A stretch of DNA of 8,442 nucleotides, taken from positions 1 to 8,442 of the forward strand of contig JAITXH010000034.1 in NCBI GenBank assembly GCA_031284845.1, given 5' to 3'. Below are positions 6,542 through 8,442 of the stretch, piece after piece (position 1 is the stretch's first letter; each line of letters opens with the position of its first letter). Below the pieces are notes generated by a model. That model saw only the letters and a list, made by a program, of their open reading frames with translations. It did no database searches and had not been told where the DNA came from. This DNA is from Puniceicoccales bacterium (GTDB taxonomy: Bacteria > Verrucomicrobiota > Verrucomicrobiia > Opitutales > UBA953). Made by a program: the position numbers and the translations under genes.

Positions 6542-7345
6542 ATGCAAATTATCCCCTCTGCTTGTTTTTCCCTCACGGGGCTTTTTGTTCTGTTTTCGTC
6601 CGGTATAGTGGCCTATGCGGCACCCGATGCCACCCCTGCTGCGCCTGCTGCTGAAGCTGCGCCGACACAGGCACCGGTTGCCAAATCCGACCCCACCGGG
6701 CCTGTGGCCTTGCGTATTTACACCGCGGATGGCCTGCCAGTTGATGTCGAATTGGTCAGCATTTACCGTGACGAAGTGAAGGTGGTCTATGTCGCGTCCA
6801 AAAACACCAAGGACTCGAAACCCCGGATACTTTCGTTGGCAAAACTCGACAAAAAGACACAGACGATCCTCAACAACGAGGCGATGAAGCTGAAGCAAGG
6901 TCTCAAGGCGCTTGCTTTCTCGATTAGTGTCGAAGAAAACTCCACGAAGAAGGAGTTTACCGTGCAACAGAACGGTTCGCTCATTCTCGCCAAGCCCGGT
7001 TCCCAAACGCCTGTTTCGGCACGCACGCTCTCTCCCGGATCGCGCTGCTTGCGTTTGCGGGCTTCCACAAATTGCGGCACGGATATTACCGCAGAGGCAC
7101 ACATCTTCTGGTATTCCAAAAAGCAACGTGGCACTCCAGCCAGCGCGGATGCGCCCGAAAAGGTGGAGCTTAATGTGGTCAACACTGCCGCAGAATACAT
7201 CTCGAAGCCAAACTCGATTTCCAAGGCGACCTATCAAGGTTATGCCGTGGTGATCGTCAACTCGGCGAATGGCGAAGTGCTTTGGCGTGTCGCCACCTCC
7301 GGAGATTTGCTCAAGGATGCCCTGACGCGTTGCGGCTATAAATAA
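6542..7345 (+). CDS. Secreted protein with SHD1-like segment, function unknown (267 aa)
   Basis: I do not recognise a characterised function. The N-terminus is a hydrophobic export signal (about 1-26, possible cleavage after AYA) that is unusual in having no Lys or Arg before the core. An Ala/Pro-rich linker (27-53) follows. Residues about 55-112 resemble the SHD1 domain often found in secreted Verrucomicrobia/Planctomycetes proteins: a YTADGLPVDVELVSI start, a strand around EVKVVYV, then ILSLAKLDKKTQTIL, matching the pattern of two strands closing with a Leu-rich LSKLSxxD-type helix. The rest (120-267) looks beta-rich and ends in GYAVVIVNSANGEVLWRV, a strand-turn-strand, and a short helix. 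Mature cysteines are C169, C178 and C264. It begins 28 bases after the TolB-like stop with no obvious terminator between, so co-transcription is likely. The leader is pyrimidine-rich with no Shine-Dalgarno. That the gene is real is fairly secure from the open frame and export signal; the SHD1 resemblance is by eye only. Confidence 0.75.
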   Translation: MQIIPSACFSLTGLFVLFSSGIVAYAAPDATPAAPAAEAAPTQAPVAKSDPTGPVALRIYTADGLPVDVELVSIYRDEVKVVYVASKNTKDSKPRILSLAKLDKKTQTILNNEAMKLKQGLKALAFSISVEENSTKKEFTVQQNGSLILAKPGSQTPVSARTLSPGSRCLRLRASTNCGTDITAEAHIFWYSKKQRGTPASADAPEKVELNVVNTAAEYISKPNSISKATYQGYAVVIVNSANGEVLWRVATSGDLLKDALTRCGYK

Positions 7346-7538
7346 GCGCCGCCTTCGCGCTAAGCGGGCATCGGTGAGCGCAGAATTTCAGGTTGACAGA
7401 ACGGATGCGTCTGCACACCCGAAGCACCCCATGACAAAGCACAGCAAGAATAGCCTGCAAATTTGTTTACTCCGCCTGTTCCATGCAAAAAGCCGGGAGA
7501 CACAAACGGCGGAGAGCAGATGGCACAGGCAAAGCCGG
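7346..7538. other. Leader/intergenic stretch before the PHP-like gene
   Basis: The frame of the next gene stays open through most of this stretch, back to GTG 7374, with a further ATG at 7431, but the translation is Lys/Arg/His/Ser-rich and looks non-coding. Visible structure: a small 5-bp stem AGCGC/GCGCT (7345-7349 and 7357-7361) overlapping the previous stop codon, and a 7-bp inverted repeat CTCCGCC/GGCGGAG (7470-7476 and 7508-7514) with a 31-base loop shortly before ATG 7539. A perfect TTGACA at 7393-7398 has no matching -10. I see no confident promoter or terminator. Confidence 0.4.
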
Positions 7539-8438
7539 ATGAACTTCTGCGGAATATGCGGACTGGTTTTCGGTTTCCTTTTTACCTTTTTTTGCGGAAT
7601 CTCATCTGCAGATACACTGGCTGCTACCTCATCCGCAGAGCGTCCGGCGTGGCTTTATCCGCAAACGGAGGTATTCCGCCGCCGCCTGGAAAAAATCGCC
7701 GCAAGGGGAATCTCGTTTACCGACTACCACATCCACACCCGCGGCGGTATGACGCCTGAAAAAGCACTCCATCGGGAAGCCGACAGCGGCATCCGAAGTG
7801 CAGTCCTTGAAAACGAAGGCCGCGAGTGGCCGCTTAACGACAACGCCGCGCTCGCTGCCCATATCGCCGCTGCCCGTCGCGCTGCTGCCTCAGCTGGAAA
7901 AGCACTTCCAGTTGGCATCCAAGTCAATGATCGTGACTGGTATAAGCGCCTTGATCCAAAGCTCCTCCGCCAGCTTGATTACGTCCTCGCCGATACCATG
8001 ATAATGGGTGAAACAGCAGAAGGAAAACCGCAGCGACTCTGGTTGCCATCGCTGAAAATCCCTGACGCCGATGCGTGGATGGAAGCCTACATGCGGCACA
8101 ATTTGCGCATTCTCGACGAACCCATTTCCATTCTTGCCAATCCAACTTATCTGCCTGACGGCATAGCCGCGCAATACGATCGGCTGTGGACGCCAGCGCG
8201 CATGAAGACGCTTATAGAAAAGGCAGTGCGCAACAACGTCGCCTTGGAGATACAGGCCGGCTCGCCGTTCCCCAAGCCAGCTTTCATCCGGCTTGCCCGG
8301 CAAATGGGTGCGAAATTCAGCTTCGGGACGAATAACTTTGACGACAAGGCACGCGACCTTTCGAAATGGTTCGACGCCATTGATGCTGCCGACATAGGTC
8401 CCGCCGATATCGCTGTTGTGAAACTCAATTTTCGTTAA
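7539..8438 (+). CDS. Exported divergent PHP-like metal-dependent hydrolase (about 299 aa)
   Basis: Resembles the PHP (polymerase and histidinol phosphatase) fold, whose members are mostly metal-dependent phosphoesterases. From ATG 7539, residues 1-24 form a hydrophobic, Cys-containing signal (MNFCGICGLVFGFLFTFFCG), so the product should be exported. The first PHP motif is clear: FTDYHIHTRGGMT with H64 and H66, followed by a helix and SAVLENEG (E91) where TDHN/TDHD is usual. Later motifs are altered: DYVLADTM (148) where DYVIGSVH is typical, SILANPTYLP (197) with Asn201 in place of the His of the GHPD-type motif, ALEIQAG (235, E237 kept), and FSFGTNNFD (260) instead of GSDAH. The protein ends at TAA 8436-8438 and is complete. 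The start is uncertain: ATG 7539 puts the hydrophobic core at the terminus but leaves no positive charge before it, while ATG 7431 gives a 36-residue basic extension, and GTG 7374 is also possible. Substrate unknown; the class call is by motif only. Confidence 0.75.
   Translation: MNFCGICGLVFGFLFTFFCGISSADTLAATSSAERPAWLYPQTEVFRRRLEKIAARGISFTDYHIHTRGGMTPEKALHREADSGIRSAVLENEGREWPLNDNAALAAHIAAARRAAASAGKALPVGIQVNDRDWYKRLDPKLLRQLDYVLADTMIMGETAEGKPQRLWLPSLKIPDADAWMEAYMRHNLRILDEPISILANPTYLPDGIAAQYDRLWTPARMKTLIEKAVRNNVALEIQAGSPFPKPAFIRLARQMGAKFSFGTNNFDDKARDLSKWFDAIDAADIGPADIAVVKLNFR
7549..7568 (+). repeat. Second copy of a short sequence also found at 3830-3849
   Basis: The 13-base string GCGGAATATGCGG occurs exactly at 3830-3842 (right arm of the ftsK/icd inverted repeat) and at 7549-7561 (start of the PHP-like coding region). 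The match extends to 18 of 20 bases (through GGTT at 3846-3849 and 7565-7568). Either chance or a short dispersed element; only two copies are visible. Confidence 0.25.
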
Positions 8439-8442
8439 CTCG

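Noticed and set aside
7345..7361. AGCGC/GCGCT stem after the SHD1-like gene as an intrinsic terminator
   Set aside because: Only 5 bp of pairing, it overlaps the stop codon and is not followed by a T-tract.
7393..7398. TTGACA as the -35 of a promoter for the PHP-like gene
   Set aside because: No sequence resembling a -10 lies 16-18 bases downstream; the bases there are ACACCC-like.
1..8442. tRNA, rRNA, CRISPR array, insertion sequence or phage elements
   Set aside because: The intergenic regions are short and show no tRNA-like cloverleaf, regular repeat-spacer pattern, transposase frame or flanking target duplication.

Overview
The window reads as a chromosomal housekeeping segment of a GC-rich Gram-negative bacterium, most likely a member of the Verrucomicrobiota (Opitutae-like). 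That assignment is inferred from the gene mix and protein style: a membrane pyrophosphatase, an FtsK with a long acidic linker, a secreted protein resembling the SHD1 (SLA1 homology 1) domain common in the Planctomycetes-Verrucomicrobia group, exported PHP-like and TolB-like proteins, and start codons mostly lacking Shine-Dalgarno sequences. There are no transposases, phage genes, tRNAs, rRNAs or CRISPR arrays, and no sign of recent transfer.

Layout. From the left edge to 797 on the minus strand is the N-terminal 265 residues of hppA, an ion-pumping membrane pyrophosphatase that runs off the window. A 350-base divergent intergenic region (798-1147) follows, with an AT-rich block and a perfect 7-bp dyad. 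Then ftsK (1148-3769, +), the complete DNA translocase. A short gap with a nested inverted repeat separates it from the convergent icd (3857-5122, -), NADP-type isocitrate dehydrogenase. A second divergent intergenic region (5123-5331) carries a perfect 9-bp inverted repeat just before a TolB-like beta-propeller gene (5332-6513, +). Only 28 bases later comes a secreted protein with an SHD1-like segment (6542-7345, +), probably in the same transcript. After a poorly coding leader of about 190 bases, an exported divergent PHP-like hydrolase (about 7539-8438, +) closes the window.

How the genes relate. hppA, ftsK and icd are core functions (ion pumping and PPi recycling, chromosome segregation, TCA cycle) placed side by side without an obvious pathway link. 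The three right-hand genes all encode exported proteins on one strand and may form an envelope or periplasmic unit. The TolB-like gene has no tolQ/tolR/tolA/pal partner within the window.

I see no clear new multi-gene system. The points worth a second look are small. HppA has Val in place of the Glu of its DX7KXE motif. The PHP-like protein has lost several usual metal ligands. The TolB-like/SHD1-like pair has no Tol partners here. There are two well-formed dyads in the divergent promoter regions, and most leaders lack a Shine-Dalgarno sequence.
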